NCBI GenBank assembly: GCA_029168955.1 | Contig: JAPDOI010000066.1 | Span: 1,798,501 to 1,862,500, forward strand | Source of the DNA: Aplectana chamaeleonis | Lineage: Eukaryota > Nematoda > Chromadorea > Rhabditida > Cosmocercidae | Direction of reading: 5' to 3' | Length of the DNA stretch: 64,000 bases | Part shown: piece after piece, positions 29,936 through 41,324 of the stretch | How positions within the stretch are numbered: the first letter of the stretch is position 1 | Layout of the letters: every line of letters begins with the position of its first letter | Program-made: the position numbers and the translations under genes | The notes under the pieces: model-generated | Seen by the model: only the letters and a program-made list of their open reading frames with translations | What the model was told of the DNA's origin: nothing | Database searches by the model: none

Positions 29936-30733
29936 GAAAAAGGCAACTTTCCAAACATCCTACAGGTCATGTGTCGTATATGCCTTAAAGGCAGTGTTCA
30001 AAATAAATACCACATTCGAGTTCGGCTCGAAAATGGGGTTTTTTGGTCGTATGTTGAAGAATAGTGAGGAAACAGGGAATAAAAACGCTCGGAATAAGCT
30101 AAAATAACGGTTTTTAACGTACGTACAGGTTCAGGGCGCAGACGAGCCTACGCGCCCCGCTAGCCTCGGCAAGCGCGCGCTAATGGCGAAATAAGTGAAA
30201 TAAGCGCGATTTGATCAGGCTGGACGTGGCAAAGTTGCTTGGCTGTTTGCCATCAAAAACGTCCGCGGCGCCACAAGCTCATCAAATTGGGATGGGGGCG
30301 GGGCGGGCTTAGCAGGCGTACTGGCTTAGGAAATCTTTACTCCGCGGTCGTTTTTATCGATTTCTGGCCCGTTTTCGCTGCTTTCATCGACCCTACCCCC
30401 TCCAGCAGCTGCTAGCTTTCAGTGAGCTTCAGAGCAGCTATCCATGAATGATACAGACTTCAACGGAAAATTAATATACAACTCAGACAAAAAAAAATAA
30501 ACAAGCGCAAAAAAATAGAAAAACCTACAAATTCAATCAATAAGACATGTTAGAAAGGTGAGTAGAAAAAAAAAGATCAACGAAATTTTTACCGATTTAA
30601 AAATGATGAAAACGATAATTTTACGGCGAAGAAAATAAATAAGATAATAATTTCACAAAAAAATACCAACCTTTTAGTTGCTGTTTCTGGTCAGTCGGTG
30701 GAGAATAACGGATGAGACCAGACGCAGAGGTGG
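29936..30733. other. AT-rich stretch, nothing recognised
   Basis: It contains a GC-rich island near 30130-30300 without repeat or gene identity. A-rich 30480-30660 carries no frame. Confidence 0.35.
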
Positions 30734-30767
30734 CTGCCAGCCAATTGCCGCCAACATCCGGCTAAAT
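30734..30767 (-). CDS. Candidate first coding exon of the acyltransferase
   Basis: Four nt after a GATTTAG acceptor, the minus strand reads MLAAIGWQPPL plus one base (C), which with GT of the 28127 exon gives CGT-TTC, so the join reads ..PPLRFSTAKAY. This is the only nearby candidate with matching phase and a nematode-like short leader, but its donor (GTCTGG) is weak. A mitochondrial-type presequence is inferred. Confidence 0.25.
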
Positions 30768-30808
30768 CGAATAGGAATAGCTTTCTCTCAACAATTTTCG
30801 CTCTAACA

Positions 30809-30957
30809 TACAGTCGGCATAGATTCTAATGAGAATTTGCGTTCACTAGTGAAGGCTGGCGCAAACTCGGTGCTATATGCTATAACATAGGTGCACCGAG
30901 TTTGCGCCAACCTCCAATGGGGAACGCAAAGTCTCATTAGGATTTATGCCGACGGTA
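30809..30957. mobile_element. ~148-bp hairpin element, TIR CAGTCGGCAT
   Basis: TACAGTCGGCATAGATTCTA is mirrored by GATTTATGCCGACGGTA, and GGCGCAAACTCGGTGC by GCACCGAGTTTGCGCC. TA is present at both edges. It is similar in layout to Tc1/mariner-type MITEs. Confidence 0.65.
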
Positions 30958-31203
30958 TATACTTCCGTATTGGAGAGCTTTCTGTGAATAAACGGCCAAC
31001 TACGATCTCGTAATTTCAAAATTTTGGAATGACCGACTTTGTCAAACACACTTTTTCCAAAATTCTCGAATGAATGAATGATTCGATGAGGTCTTTCAAT
31101 CCTTCAGAATAATGGTATTTCCGGGTGAGGCTTTTGGAAAAATCCAAATAAATAATTCTTTTGAATTCCCACGTCCAAACGTTTTTCAGTTACAGTTCGT
31201 CTC

Positions 31204-31441
31204 CGCAATGCCGTTCAGTCCGCTAAGTGCATGCTGATTGCGAAAGCGTGCTGCGGCGCGGTTGCGAGTGTCCTCAGACAGGGATGTGGGATCAGCCGGG
31301 TGGTTTTTGCCCTTGCTGCACGGGTGATCTAACCGCCCGGGTGATCCCATATTCCTGTATGAGAACGCTCGCAACCGCGCCGCAGCACGCTTTCGCAATC
31401 AGCATGCATTTTGCGGACTGAACGGCATTGCGAAGATGAAT
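31204..31441. repeat. ~238-bp foldback with ~70-bp arms
   Basis: GCAATGCCGTTCAGTCCGC..CGAAAGCGTGCTGCGGCGCG is mirrored by CGCGCCGCAGCACGCTTTCG..GCGGACTGAACGGCATTGC. The tip contains GGATCACCCGGGCGGTT-type sequence. Confidence 0.75.
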
Positions 31442-31760
31442 TGTACCAATCACAAGAAGCTATTCCCTATTCGCTTAAAATGAACATCCGGGTAGATAAT
31501 TAGACCTCTGTACTCGATTTTTTTCCTGAAAAATCCGGACTTTCGAATGGCTCTCGAACTGACGAACCTTCGAATGGACGAGTACAACTGAATTTTTTTG
31601 CGGTCAAATAATCGTATATTGCGGCTTGGAATTGGCCGAAAAATCGAATATTTCGCCTTTCTTCGAATAAACAGGATGGGAAACCGAATAACTTCAAAAC
31701 TGGCATCAAGAAAGTTTTTAGAGACTGGATTAATTTATTTAAAGAAACAAATACTGCTAT

Positions 31761-32043
31761 TACTGTGCTTATCTGGGTCACATTCCGGTCCGCAATTGCG
31801 TCTCGACACGCTTTGCGGCCGCACGCTCCCAAGTCAGAAGAGCTTCCAGCGCCGCAGCCGCCGATGTGCTGACTCTAGATGGGTTTTGGAAACTGGAAAC
31901 CAAGAAAAAATAAAGAAAATTGATTGAAAAAGCCACATCGAGTCGGCTTTGGCGTTGGATAACCGACTGACTCGAGCGCGTGCGGCCGCAAAGCGTGTCG
32001 AGACGCAATTGCGGACCGGAATTTGGCCCAGATAAGCACAGTA
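31761..32043. mobile_element. TA-flanked palindromic MITE, family E copy 2
   Basis: TACTGTGCTTATCTGGGTCA to TGGCCCAGATAAGCACAGTA; arms contain GCGGCCGC and CGAGACGCAATTGCGGACCG. Confidence 0.82.
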
Positions 32044-32669
32044 AACATGACTAGGATGCAAAAAAAATAAAAGCTTTTTTAACTTAAATTCCCGTTTCAG
32101 TATGGGTACAAATGATTGCTCCTCCGGAAACACAGCATTCAGCTTTGCCTTAGAAATCGCCTAAGTAGAAAATTTAAAAAATCGACTCGAAGGATCGAGT
32201 TTTCATGTGAAACGATGATTAGAGGCACATTTCACGCTGAAAATGGTCTTCAAGCTTCTTCACCGTAGATCAAAAGTTTTGAGTTAAATTGCAACAATAA
32301 CGTAGGAGAGGGTCTCGAAACGAGTCACAAACAGCTAGCTCTTTACAGCCGCAAAACTTGAATGCGATATGCCCGCCCCCACGTAATCCTTTTTGCATAA
32401 AGACCTTTTAGAGAAATTTGTTTCACTGTGCGTAATATACCTGACGGAACCAAGGCCCTAAAACTTTTTCATCAATTTAAAGCCAGGGTTCTCGATAAAA
32501 TCGGATGTTGTGCTATCCTGATGATAAGGTAGATCCGGCTATCACATAAGTGGAAATAAGTAAAAAAAAATTGGAGAAAAAGCGCTCACAGAAAGTTTTG
32601 TTTGGTGTCCTCCCGCCCCTAATATCGAGATTTATATGAAAAGCCTGTGTTGCCGTCTCCTATTTTCCT

Positions 32670-33040
32670 TCTAAAGCGATTGCTGAGCACTTTCAGAGAC
32701 TACAGACTACTATAAGTGCAAAATTAAAGACGGATAAGCAAGCATTAATGAAAATTTCGTTAACGGCAGGGTTCGCGATAAAAACAATTATTGAGCCCTC
32801 TCCATGAAAATGAAGGTCTGGTAATAACAAAAGTAAAAGCAATTGAAAAAGAAATCCAAATTTGCAGGAAAAACGCACAAAAACAAGCCAGGAACGCTAA
32901 TTACTGGTGTCGGCCAGCCCCAAAATAAACGAGATTTTCAAAAATGTTTGCTTATCCGTATTTAATTTTGCTCTCAATGTAGACCGTGGTCTCTATAAGT
33001 GCTCAGCAATTACTTTGAAAGGAAAATCGGGGACGCCAAA
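32670..33040. repeat. Foldback with broken arms
   Basis: GCGATTGCTGAGCACTTTCA..GACGGATAAGCAAGCATT is mirrored by GTTTGCTTATCCGTATTTAA..GTGCTCAGCAATTACTTT. AGGTCTGGTAATAACAAAAG (32811) also pairs with CTTTTGTAATTGCCAGACCT at 33063-33083, next to a family E element. Confidence 0.6.
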
Positions 33041-33082
33041 ACACTTTTTTTCACTTATTTTTACTTTTGTAATTGCCAGACC

Positions 33083-33365
33083 TACTGTGCTTATCTGGGC
33101 CAAATTCCGGTCCGCAATTACGTCTGAACACGCTTTGCGGCCGCACGCACTCGAGTCGGCCGAGTTGCCAGCGCCAAAGCCGGCTCGATGTGGCTTTTTT
33201 ATACGGCTTTCTCCAATTTTGTTTACTTTCCAGTTTCTAAAACCCACCTAGAGTCAAAAGATCGGCGGCTGCGGCGCTGGAAACTCTTCCGATATGAAAG
33301 CGCGCGGCCGCAAAGCGTGTGGAGACGCAATTGCGGATCGGAATTTGGCCCAGAGAAGCACAGTA
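33083..33365. mobile_element. TA-flanked palindromic MITE, family E copy 3
   Basis: TACTGTGCTTATCTGGGCCA to TTTGGCCCAGAGAAGCACAGTA, with GCGGCCGC in both arms. Confidence 0.82.
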
Positions 33366-33532
33366 CATTTTTTCATGAGAAGAGCTCAAAATTTGTTTTT
33401 GCCGCAAACCCTGTCTTTAACCGTTTTTGCCGAAAATAATTATCGGCAAAAAAAAATTGTAAAAATCTTACCGAAAAGATTCTAGCGCTCATCCCTGATC
33501 GCAACTCTATTGAAAACCTTCCAAAAACATTC

Positions 33533-34014
33533 TTAAAGGCACAGTCCAACCTCAGAGGTAATTTTTGATATTTTGGTCCGGTCGCCGTGTATAGCAACCC
33601 TGCAAATCGTGAAATCTCAATTCGCTCAAATAAGCGGGAAAAGCTAGGAAAAGGTCGACCACGCCCCCTTGAAAGGAAAAATGGGCGCCGCCCACTGGCA
33701 GATTTCCGACCTCACTAGGGAAGAGACGTGCATATGGTTTCATTCAAAATCTATGTTCTTCCTTTTTTTGGTCTGGCTTTATATTGAGACCTGTTTCAGA
33801 ATGACATCTGCGAATAACAAGAAAATACAGGCTCGAGACAACTCGTCCGCGAATTTCTACCAGTTCAAATTCTGAACTTTTGAGGGGCAGTAACTCAGTT
33901 CGTAGTGAGTTCTGAGCGATTCTGGAGACACCACTGAAATCAGGGTGAAATTTTCTCCAAGATAGGCGAAAAAAAAAACGAAAAATCGATTCTGAGCATG
34001 GACTGTGGCTTCAA
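33533..34014 (+). mobile_element. TTAA-bounded MITE, family B copy 3
   Basis: TTAAAGGCACAGTCCAACCT at the left; the right end GCATGGACTGTGGCTTCAA has decayed. The body is colinear with copy 1. Confidence 0.75.
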
Positions 34015-34376
34015 GATTGAAACCTTCTCTTCCTATATCGCTATTAAGAATTTGTTTAATTATTCTGTCAACTTAAAAAATGGGCATTTCGCAAAAGATA
34101 AACTCTGATATAACAAGGAAGTAAAATAAGATATAAAATTGGTTTTGTAATCCGATATCGTTAACTATCCTATTTTTTCGAATAAAATAGAAAAAATCAG
34201 CGGAAACACCAGTTTTTTCCAAAAATGTAAGCACAGTCGAACAGCGCTTCACTGTTGAAAGAAGGAAGACGGCAACTCACACACAAATCGCAACTGAGAA
34301 ATTTCGCTAAACCTCAAAACCTCATGACAATTTTTTTTCACTGCAGAGAATTTCTGTTTCACTCAGATTGTAAAAA

Positions 34377-34520
34377 ACTGTCAAGACATACGGTCTAATC
34401 AATCCAGGGAACGTGTCGCAAATGATTGACATGCCAAGCACAGCATTAACCATTCTTTTCGAATGTCTCCATCAAGGTCCAGCAACCGGACACTCAGGGG
34501 TGAAGGAGGAAAATTCATGA
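34377..34520 (+). pseudogene. Orphan coding-like segment, unrecognised
   Basis: The plus strand reads TVKTYGLINPGNVSQMIDMP then STALTILFECLHQGPATGHS GVK, then stop. Its codon use looks like real exon sequence. A CACTCAG acceptor-like site is at 34361-34370, but TAA follows in this frame, and GTGAAG after ..HSG could be a donor. It may be one exon of a gene otherwise lost, or carried in by a repeat. I do not recognise the family. Confidence 0.3.
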
Positions 34521-34660
34521 AAATTTAATCAAAAAATGAATAATAGTGAACATGGGGGAGAAGGGATCGTAACATTTTGTCGTAAAACTTCACGAACGTG
34601 AGAAGAGTCATAGAAATTTCCGAGAAATTCCGGAAATTCGGATGACCAAAAGGGGGATCG

Positions 34661-34951
34661 TACTGTGGTCTGTGGGCCAAATTCAGGTCCGCAATCGCGT
34701 CTCGACACGCTTTGCGGCCGCGCGCATTCAAGTCGGTAGTTTCCAGCGCCGCAGCCGCCGATCTGTTGACCTTTAACTTTTTTTAGGTAGGTTTTAGAAA
34801 CTGGAAAGTGAACAAAATTGGAGAAAACTGTACAAAAAAGCCATATCGAGTCGGCTTTGGCGCTGGAAACTCGACTGACTCCAGCGCGTGCGGCCGCAAA
34901 GCGTGTCAAGACGCATTCGCGGACCGGAATTTGGCCCAGATGGGCACAGTA
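34661..34951. mobile_element. TA-flanked palindromic MITE, family E copy 4
   Basis: TACTGTGGTCTGTGGGCCAA to TTTGGCCCAGATGGGCACAGTA; diverged ends, conserved GCGGCCGC arms. Confidence 0.78.
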
Positions 34952-35636
34952 GCGTCGCCAAGCTCGGTCACGACGTCCAACTGGACCCTGAACTCGATTT
35001 CGACGAGGTTGGGCGTATAATGAGATTTCAGCAGAATTTTGTATTTTGGAATTCTATTTCTCAAAGATGAGTACGTACCCTCTACAAAACGTCGCAATTC
35101 ACATCATCCGAGGCGCGAGCGGCGCGCGACGCCTCGGCCTCCGTCTGCCTCATGCTCTCTCACTGTCTCTAACCTCCGCTCCGCACCAGCACGCGAAAGA
35201 ACCAAGTGAATTTCGCCGTTTTATGGCCTGTATAGAAGATGCATTGGAAACTTTGTATTTCCTCCCCATTTGAATTTACTCATAAAAATGATATCAAACT
35301 TGTTCTTTCTTCAAAGGGCAGAATTTAGGCACAATTATGTTTTCTAAAGTAACCCAACATCTCAAACTTGAGCCCCCTTGAATCCAACACTTGCGGCCGC
35401 GTTGGAAACGTTATAATACCGTGGTGGACTAATAGATAATCACCTTAAAAAATACTCTCGCGAATTCGAAAAACCGCTTCGACACGTTTTTTTGTGAAAC
35501 TTCAAAAATCAATATTTTGAAAAGTTAAGCGGGAAAGTATTTCAAACTTGGATAAAAGTTTTGAAAAAGTGGGACAACTTTCGTATGGGATAACAGTTTG
35601 AAAAAATTAACGAGAAATTATTTAGAATGTGGTACG
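34952..35636. other. Mostly unassigned; partial repeat near 35.1-35.25 kb
   Basis: CTCTCACTGTCTCTAACCTC..TTTTATGGCCTGTATAGA also occurs at 60.65 kb and as a variant at 19.65 kb, so it is one end of another dispersed element. No gene is seen. Confidence 0.45.
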
Positions 35637-36795
35637 AGTATCTCTTCTGGCTCAATAGTTTTGCGAGTTTCAAAACATTTTCTAGGCATTAGCTCAAAAG
35701 TTGTATGTAGGGGTAATCTAGGGTGGCGAACGCGAATCTGGAGTACGTTTGTAGAAAATCTTAGGTTTACATTAGGTTACGGTAGGTAACATGTTATTTA
35801 GGGGCCAAAATCCACCGTAGTATTTTGAAAATCGACAAACGTATTCTCCACCCCAAGTGACCCCCGTAAACAAATTTTGATTAAAATCTGAGATCCTCAC
35901 CGAACTACCGTGTACCCACAGTAATCTACCGTAGTCAGCAAAAAAAATCGATAGATGAACTCCAGATTCGTGTTTAGCACTCCAAATAACCCTCAGAGAA
36001 CGATTTTGAGACACATCTATCGATAAAATCCGGAATCCTCGAAAGTGGCGTTTTTCCCTCGAAATTTTCCCCGGTTGGGAAGCTTCGAACGAAATAAGCA
36101 TAAAACTTTGGAAAATTGACTAATGAACCACAGATTCGTGATCAGCGCCCCAAAAAACCTACCTGAGAGAATTTTGAGTCAAATCTGGAACATTTTTACA
36201 AAACGCTTTCAGAGCCCTCCATGGTATAAATAAACGCTCAACAGAAAGTCCGTACAGGCCATAAAACGGCCAATGTCTCACCGTCGACTGCGTACCACGC
36301 GCTGCGCGACCGCACGCGCGTCGGAAGCAGACGGGTTTTGGCCGCCGCGCGACGAGTTTTGGCCGCCGCGCGACGTTTCGGCCGCCGCGCGGCGGCCAAA
36401 ACTCGTCTGCTTCCGACGCACGTGCGGGCGCGCACCACGTGCTGCCCAGTCGACGGTGAGACATTGGCCGTTTTATGGCCTGTAGATCCGTACAAGTCTA
36501 AAACGCTATCACTCTGTGCAAAGTATGAAAAATATGCCTTCACCCAAATTTTGCTCATGGTAGTAGTTTTGGGCGCTGAACACATCTATGAGGTCCGTTT
36601 CCGGATTTTCAGAAGACTTATGCGCATGTTGGGAGTTACAAAATGCACAAAAAACGACCTTTTTAAGCTTGCAACTTCTTGGAACATGCAGCTCGGGGCG
36701 GGATACTGCGCAGTTTTACTATTGAGCCACAAGAGATACTAACGATACTAGTCGTTTTGGCTGATCCGACCTACGCTTTGTACACTTCCCTTGTT
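35637..36795. mobile_element. Family A element copy 2, left TIR truncated
   Basis: It starts inside the left TIR (GAGTATCTCTTCTGGCTCAATAG) and keeps the right TIR to CACTTCCCTTGTTA. It is colinear with 9766-10793 except for a 232-bp foldback at 36253-36484. Confidence 0.75.
36253..36484. mobile_element. GC-rich foldback nested in family A
   Basis: TACAGGCCATAAAACGGCCA..CACCGTCGACTG is mirrored by CAGTCGACGGTG..TGGCCGTTTTATGGCCTGTA. The tip is repeated CCGCCGCGCGACGAGTTTTGG. In the family A copy at about 10484 the site reads AATCCGTACAAG without interruption; here TCCG appears on both sides. Related ends occur at 35.2 and 61.0-61.75 kb. Confidence 0.75.
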
Positions 36796-37575
36796 ACTGG
36801 AAATACGTAACAGCACAACCGCCCTTTTTCCGCCGCCGTGGACTGTAAATGAATGGAAAAACTCGAATCATCGAATAAAATCATATTTCCGAATCCGTTC
36901 GCCTCAGGAAAAAGCCAAATTCGAATAATTAATCCGATTTGCCAGTAAAAACATAATATTCGGGCCGACCTGAAATTTGAAAGATTCAAACATCCAAAAT
37001 TCCATAATTTTCTGTCCTGTCTAAGAGTTTATTGGCTATGAAATTTCAATTTGATTACGGAAAAATATGAAAAAATCACAGAGAAAACTGACAAATTCCC
37101 TCACCGCCCTAAGTCCCCGCAAATTAACCTAGCGCTGAAACTGAATTCTCCCCCTAATTACTCGGCACCCGACGGAGGCCACAAATAATCTTCGAAACGT
37201 TCGCTGCGAGGCAAGGAGAGACCAGCCCCGGCCGGCCATGACAGCCTGTTCCTCGGGTGAATCGATTTGCACTCAGCAAAAGAAAAGAAAAACGGATAGC
37301 AAACACTCAGAGAACGTTTGTGTCAATCAAGGTACCAGTTGTTAACATCACAAATCCCTAAAGAAACCCACTTTCATCAGAAGAAGGCCTTAGAAATATG
37401 ACGGGCCAGCCAAAAAAAGTGAATCCTGCACTGTGACAAAACACGGGGCCGCAGGACAGGTTCTTATCGATAAGATTGGTCATTGACCAGAGTCTAGCCT
37501 TATCGATAGAAACGCTTTGTAGTTCGTTCTAGCTGAACCCTGGGGCTATAGTTTGGTCCAAGAGACACAATTCTG
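36796..37575. other. Unassigned AT-rich stretch
   Basis: No gene. A short inverted pair CTTATCGATAAGATTGG.. / CTTATCGATAG lies near 37465-37510. Confidence 0.35.
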
Positions 37576-38163
37576 TTAAAGACAGTGTTTACAGTAACAA
37601 CATTCTTCCATTTTTCACCGGAAATAGAAGGGTTCAGAGTCCGTTGCAACAATAATGTTTAAAAAAACGGCTGAGAACGGGTAATAACTAGCCCTGTACA
37701 GCCCCAAAAAATTGGACAAGGCACACCCGCCCCGCTCCTTTGTCACCAACGAGGAAGTAGGCGGAGTGGGCAAACCACATACAGAGCTTTGAGCCGCCCA
37801 AGGCTAATTATAACTCGTTTTTACCCTTTTTTTTCGATTATTATTACGAATAACCCCAAATGAGTTTTCACCAAAAATGGAAAGTTTCAGGGTCTGTTGC
37901 AACAATAACGAAAAACGGCTAAGAACGTGTAATAAATAGCCCTGTACAGCCCCAAAAACTAGGATAAGGGATGCCCGCCCCGCCCCTTCCTCTGTGGCCA
38001 ACAAAGAAGTGGGCGGGGCGGGCACACCACAATCAGTTTTTGTGCCGTATAGGGCTAATTATAATTCGTTTTTTACCGTTTTTTTTCGATTATTGTCACC
38101 CCCAAACTTTTCATTTCCAATAAAAACTCCAAGACCGTTTCTATCATGAACACTACCTCTAAC
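37576..38163. mobile_element. Family C MITE with an internal tandem duplication
   Basis: TTAAAGACAGTGTTTACAGT at the left, ATCATGAACACTACCTCTAA at the right. An internal ~240-bp block (GGTCTGTTGCAACAATAA.., CCCGCCCCGC..AAGTGGGCGG, CTAATTATAA..CGTTTTT) is present twice. Confidence 0.6.
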
Positions 38164-39689
38164 TCAATGAACTTTTGATTAACAGGTAAACTTACCTCAA
38201 ATGGGCCCTTAATACTAACTGACGACAGAAAACAGCATAGCATATCACCCGGGAAACAAAACCCTGTGAGGCGTTTCTATCTCCAATTAAATACTAAAAC
38301 CTCAGACGAGTAAACAATCCGGATAGCAGACAGAATAACAACGTATTCTGTCGAGAATCCATACAGAATATCACAGGTAAGCGGATTTCTGACACAATTT
38401 CCGCCTCAGTCACGAGATTTGGAATGAGGAAACAGAAAAAGATTCTTCTTCAGCAATTATTATACACCACAAAATATTCATGTCCCCAAATAACTTCCCT
38501 TAGTAAAGTATCTTAGTGTATCCAATAATGGGATGTTTGAGAGCGCCGCCCTAGTATTTTTAAGAACGTAAGGGATACCTTGGATTCTTAAGAGTTCTAG
38601 CATGTATGAAAAATGTCCCTAAGGGGTTCGAACCCCTAGGTGGGCGAGATTTTAATATGGGTGCGAAATCTCCTTCCCCCCCCCCGACTATCGGATACAG
38701 CGCCGAACACCGCCCGGAAAAAATAAATTAATCAAATGCCTTCGGTTAGCTCAACTTTGATAACAATAATGCAATTAGTTATTGATCCAAAAATCTGAAT
38801 AAATCCCAGAGAATACAGCATTTTATCTGCAGACTGAATCATAAAAAATCTAAAAAATCCGGCATTATGTATATATGAACCCCATAATTCATAAATCGAG
38901 AAGAAAAAAATTGCATTTAATGAATTTAGACCTGTGCATTAGACACGCTAGTGACAAGCAGAAATATAATTTTCGATGACTAAATTTTCCAACGAATTTT
39001 TCCCAATTTCCGGTTCCCGAAAAGGCCTCCCATAAAAGGCCTCGGCAAACCATAGAAATCGTTATCCTATCTCCAGATTTGCGAGACCTTTGGCCTTCGT
39101 TTATATACAGCTTTTTTTTTTTTTTTGGAAAAAAAATTAAAAACATATTTTTCTGTCTTTTTGCTGAAAAAAAATCAGATTATTCGCTTTATACATACCT
39201 AACAACGGACTTTTTGACATTTTTATTGATCAGTCCGTCACAAAATACATTAAATGGTTGTATATGTAGTGATTACTATAAATGGATCTCAATACTTGGA
39301 TGGAACATTCAGCTAAACTATACGATCTGTCAAACTACTTCGAATTCGAACACTGAGTCTATTTGAAAGGCAAAATAATCGACTTTTTCTCGATTATTCG
39401 TTGTAATCAAAGTGCAAGAATTGTTGAATAGGTGGCTTATCTGTAAAATCGGAACACTAAATTCTTGAAAATATATATTCAAATGTTTCGGGTGGTGATA
39501 CTCATATATTCGGCTACAGAAAAATCGTTTAACTGTACTGGTACATTATTCGAAAATAGAAATTGGTTATTCGATTTTCTATCAGTAAAAAGGGAACTCG
39601 GATAATCAATCCAATTTCCATCCAAATCGAATAGAGGAAAATTCCAAATCACTCACTTATTCATTCGACGATCGACGAATGATTGTTTT
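38164..39689. other. AT-rich intergenic stretch
   Basis: It contains a C10 homopolymer near 38680, a T run at 39111-39126 and an isolated tRNA T-arm-like string at about 38631 (see rejected). No gene is seen. Confidence 0.4.
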
Positions 39690-40026
39690 CAGAGGCCATG
39701 TGCACGATAGAAACAGTTTTCGAGTTTTTACCGAAGATGGAGAAAAACCCAGATCTATCGGGACAACGAAGTCGAAAAAACGGGTAGAAACGATTCATGA
39801 CTAGCGCTTTGCGGCTCAAAAACCGTGGTGTGCCCGTTCCGCCCACCTCCTCGCTGGCCACAGAGGAAGTGGGCGGGGCGGACATGCCACTTTCAAATTT
39901 CGGAACCGTTCAGGGCTATTAGTTGTTCGTTTTCAGCCGTTTTTCGACGTTGTTATTGCAATGAGAGTCGGACCTTTTGATTTCTGGACAGAACTCAATG
40001 GTTGCCCTTACCGTGAACACTGCTCA
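39690..40026. mobile_element. Short family C relative
   Basis: CAGAGGCCATGTGCACGATA at the left and CCGTGAACACTGCTCAA at the right, around the CCGTTCCGCCC..AAGTGGGCGGGGCGGA hairpin shared with 16.9-17.2 and 37.6-38.2 kb. Confidence 0.5.
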
Positions 40027-40104
40027 AAAGTAAACAGTCTAGTTGTTGCAATCAACAAAATACTAAATATAATACAATTCAGGGAAAAACCGAAAAATAG
40101 ATCT

Positions 40105-40374
40105 TTAAAATGATGCCAAATGGAAGTTCCCACAACCAGTTGTGTTGTCATAGCCGGGAGAAAACAAAAAGGCAGACCTATCAGACAAAGAGGAGGAGGT
40201 GGAAGCGAAAATGGTGCTAATGTACATCACGGGGTAATCAGCTATTTCGAGCCCGATTTCCATTGGTCCCGGAGTTCCGACCCTTTCGAGTAATTCGAAG
40301 AGAAATAAATGTAGAGGCGAAAGCTTCTCGGGTTTTTCTGAGAGATCGAAACCCTGGTTGGGCGAAAATCTAAC
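40105..40374 (-). CDS. Unrecognised exon-like frame
   Basis: After a TATTTCAG acceptor the minus strand reads VRFSPNQGFDLSEKPEKLSP, LHLFLFELLERVGTPGPMEI and GLEIADYPVMYISTIFAS, open to 40105. Amino-acid composition and the acceptor suggest an exon, and a GTGATG or GTCTGC donor is possible. No neighbouring exon or family was recognised; chance openness cannot be excluded. Confidence 0.25.
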   Translation of the reverse strand, partial: VRFSPNQGFDLSEKPEKLSPLHLFLFELLERVGTPGPMEIGLEIADYPVMYISTIFASTSSSLSDRSAFLFSPGYDNTTGCGNFHLASF

Positions 40375-40803
40375 CTGAAATACAAGGCTACCCAACCAGG
40401 CTTAAGCGGGGCCTTACGACTGGCCTTGGCCGATCCGCGACCCCCTCCATGGTGGCAAGAATTTTCAAAAAATGCGAGGAAATTTTACAATTTGACAAGA
40501 ATTTAGTTCTCAATTTTTGCGATGCTCCGCCTCAAATTCACAAATTTTCATTTTTGTTCCAATATATTTACGATCCGCCCTCCGCCCCCTTTGCACCCGG
40601 TCGCTACCCCGCTGGATCCTGTACCCAACCCCTGATGTAAAGTAGTGCCACAATGAGGATTTATTACAGCTGTCTTGAAAAAGATTTTTTTAACAAGACT
40701 TTTCCAATCTTACTAAGGCTCACTTTACATTTCCCGAAGGGCTTTTATAAAACCATGTTTTGATAGTTGTAGGTAAGGGGAAGAACGTTAATAGTCCGTT
40801 TAC

Positions 40804-40864
40804 TGAACTCCTTAAATACCTCAGCGATTTACAGGAGATTTCCAAAAAAAGAAATTTTAATAGA
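40804..40864 (+). repeat. 61-bp direct repeat, left copy
   Basis: TGAACTCCTTAAATACCTCA..GAAATTTTAATAGA, identical to 45394-45454 apart from the final base. It brackets the minisatellite and its 460-bp left flank. Confidence 0.9.
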
Positions 40865-41324
40865 CTAGTGACCCTTCGGGTCCCTAGCCCGGGGCAGCCA
40901 CTTGACTTGGAGGCAGCAAACCCTCTGTTTCAGAGTCAAAATCACTAAGGTGTATCGCGCACGTGTGCGCGTATGCTGCTACTCAACTATTCCACACTCG
41001 CACTGTCTGTATCCCAGGTCCACCTTCGCACGCGAAGGAACAATAAATTTTATTCCCTAATGTACGGTACAAGCTCCTAAACATGCTTGTGAAAGCAACG
41101 TGAATAGACCAGTACGTCTACAACCATGTGGCCAGGGCCGCTCCAAAGACCGAATACCACGACGACAGTAGTATAGTTGTCCTTTTTGAAAAATGGTCAA
41201 GCAAGCAAATAAACATGACGTCAAAAAGCCTTTTTAACTGCTCAATGTTTTCCAATTCTCCAATCATGCTGCGCTCATAGGTGGCGACACGCAAAATCGG
41301 TACGTATCATTTGCATCCTCGCAG
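40865..41324. other. Left flank between direct repeat and array
   Basis: No gene. It contains GTGTATCGCGCACGTGTGCG and a segment (CACTCGCACTGTCTGTATCC) vaguely like the 35.1/60.65 kb repeat end. Confidence 0.4.

Noticed and set aside
38625..38655. tRNA gene suggested by AAGGGGTTCGAACCCCTAGG
   Set aside because: The T-arm/B-box is perfect, but no A-box or D-arm lies at the right distance, and the would-be acceptor strand has no 5' partner.
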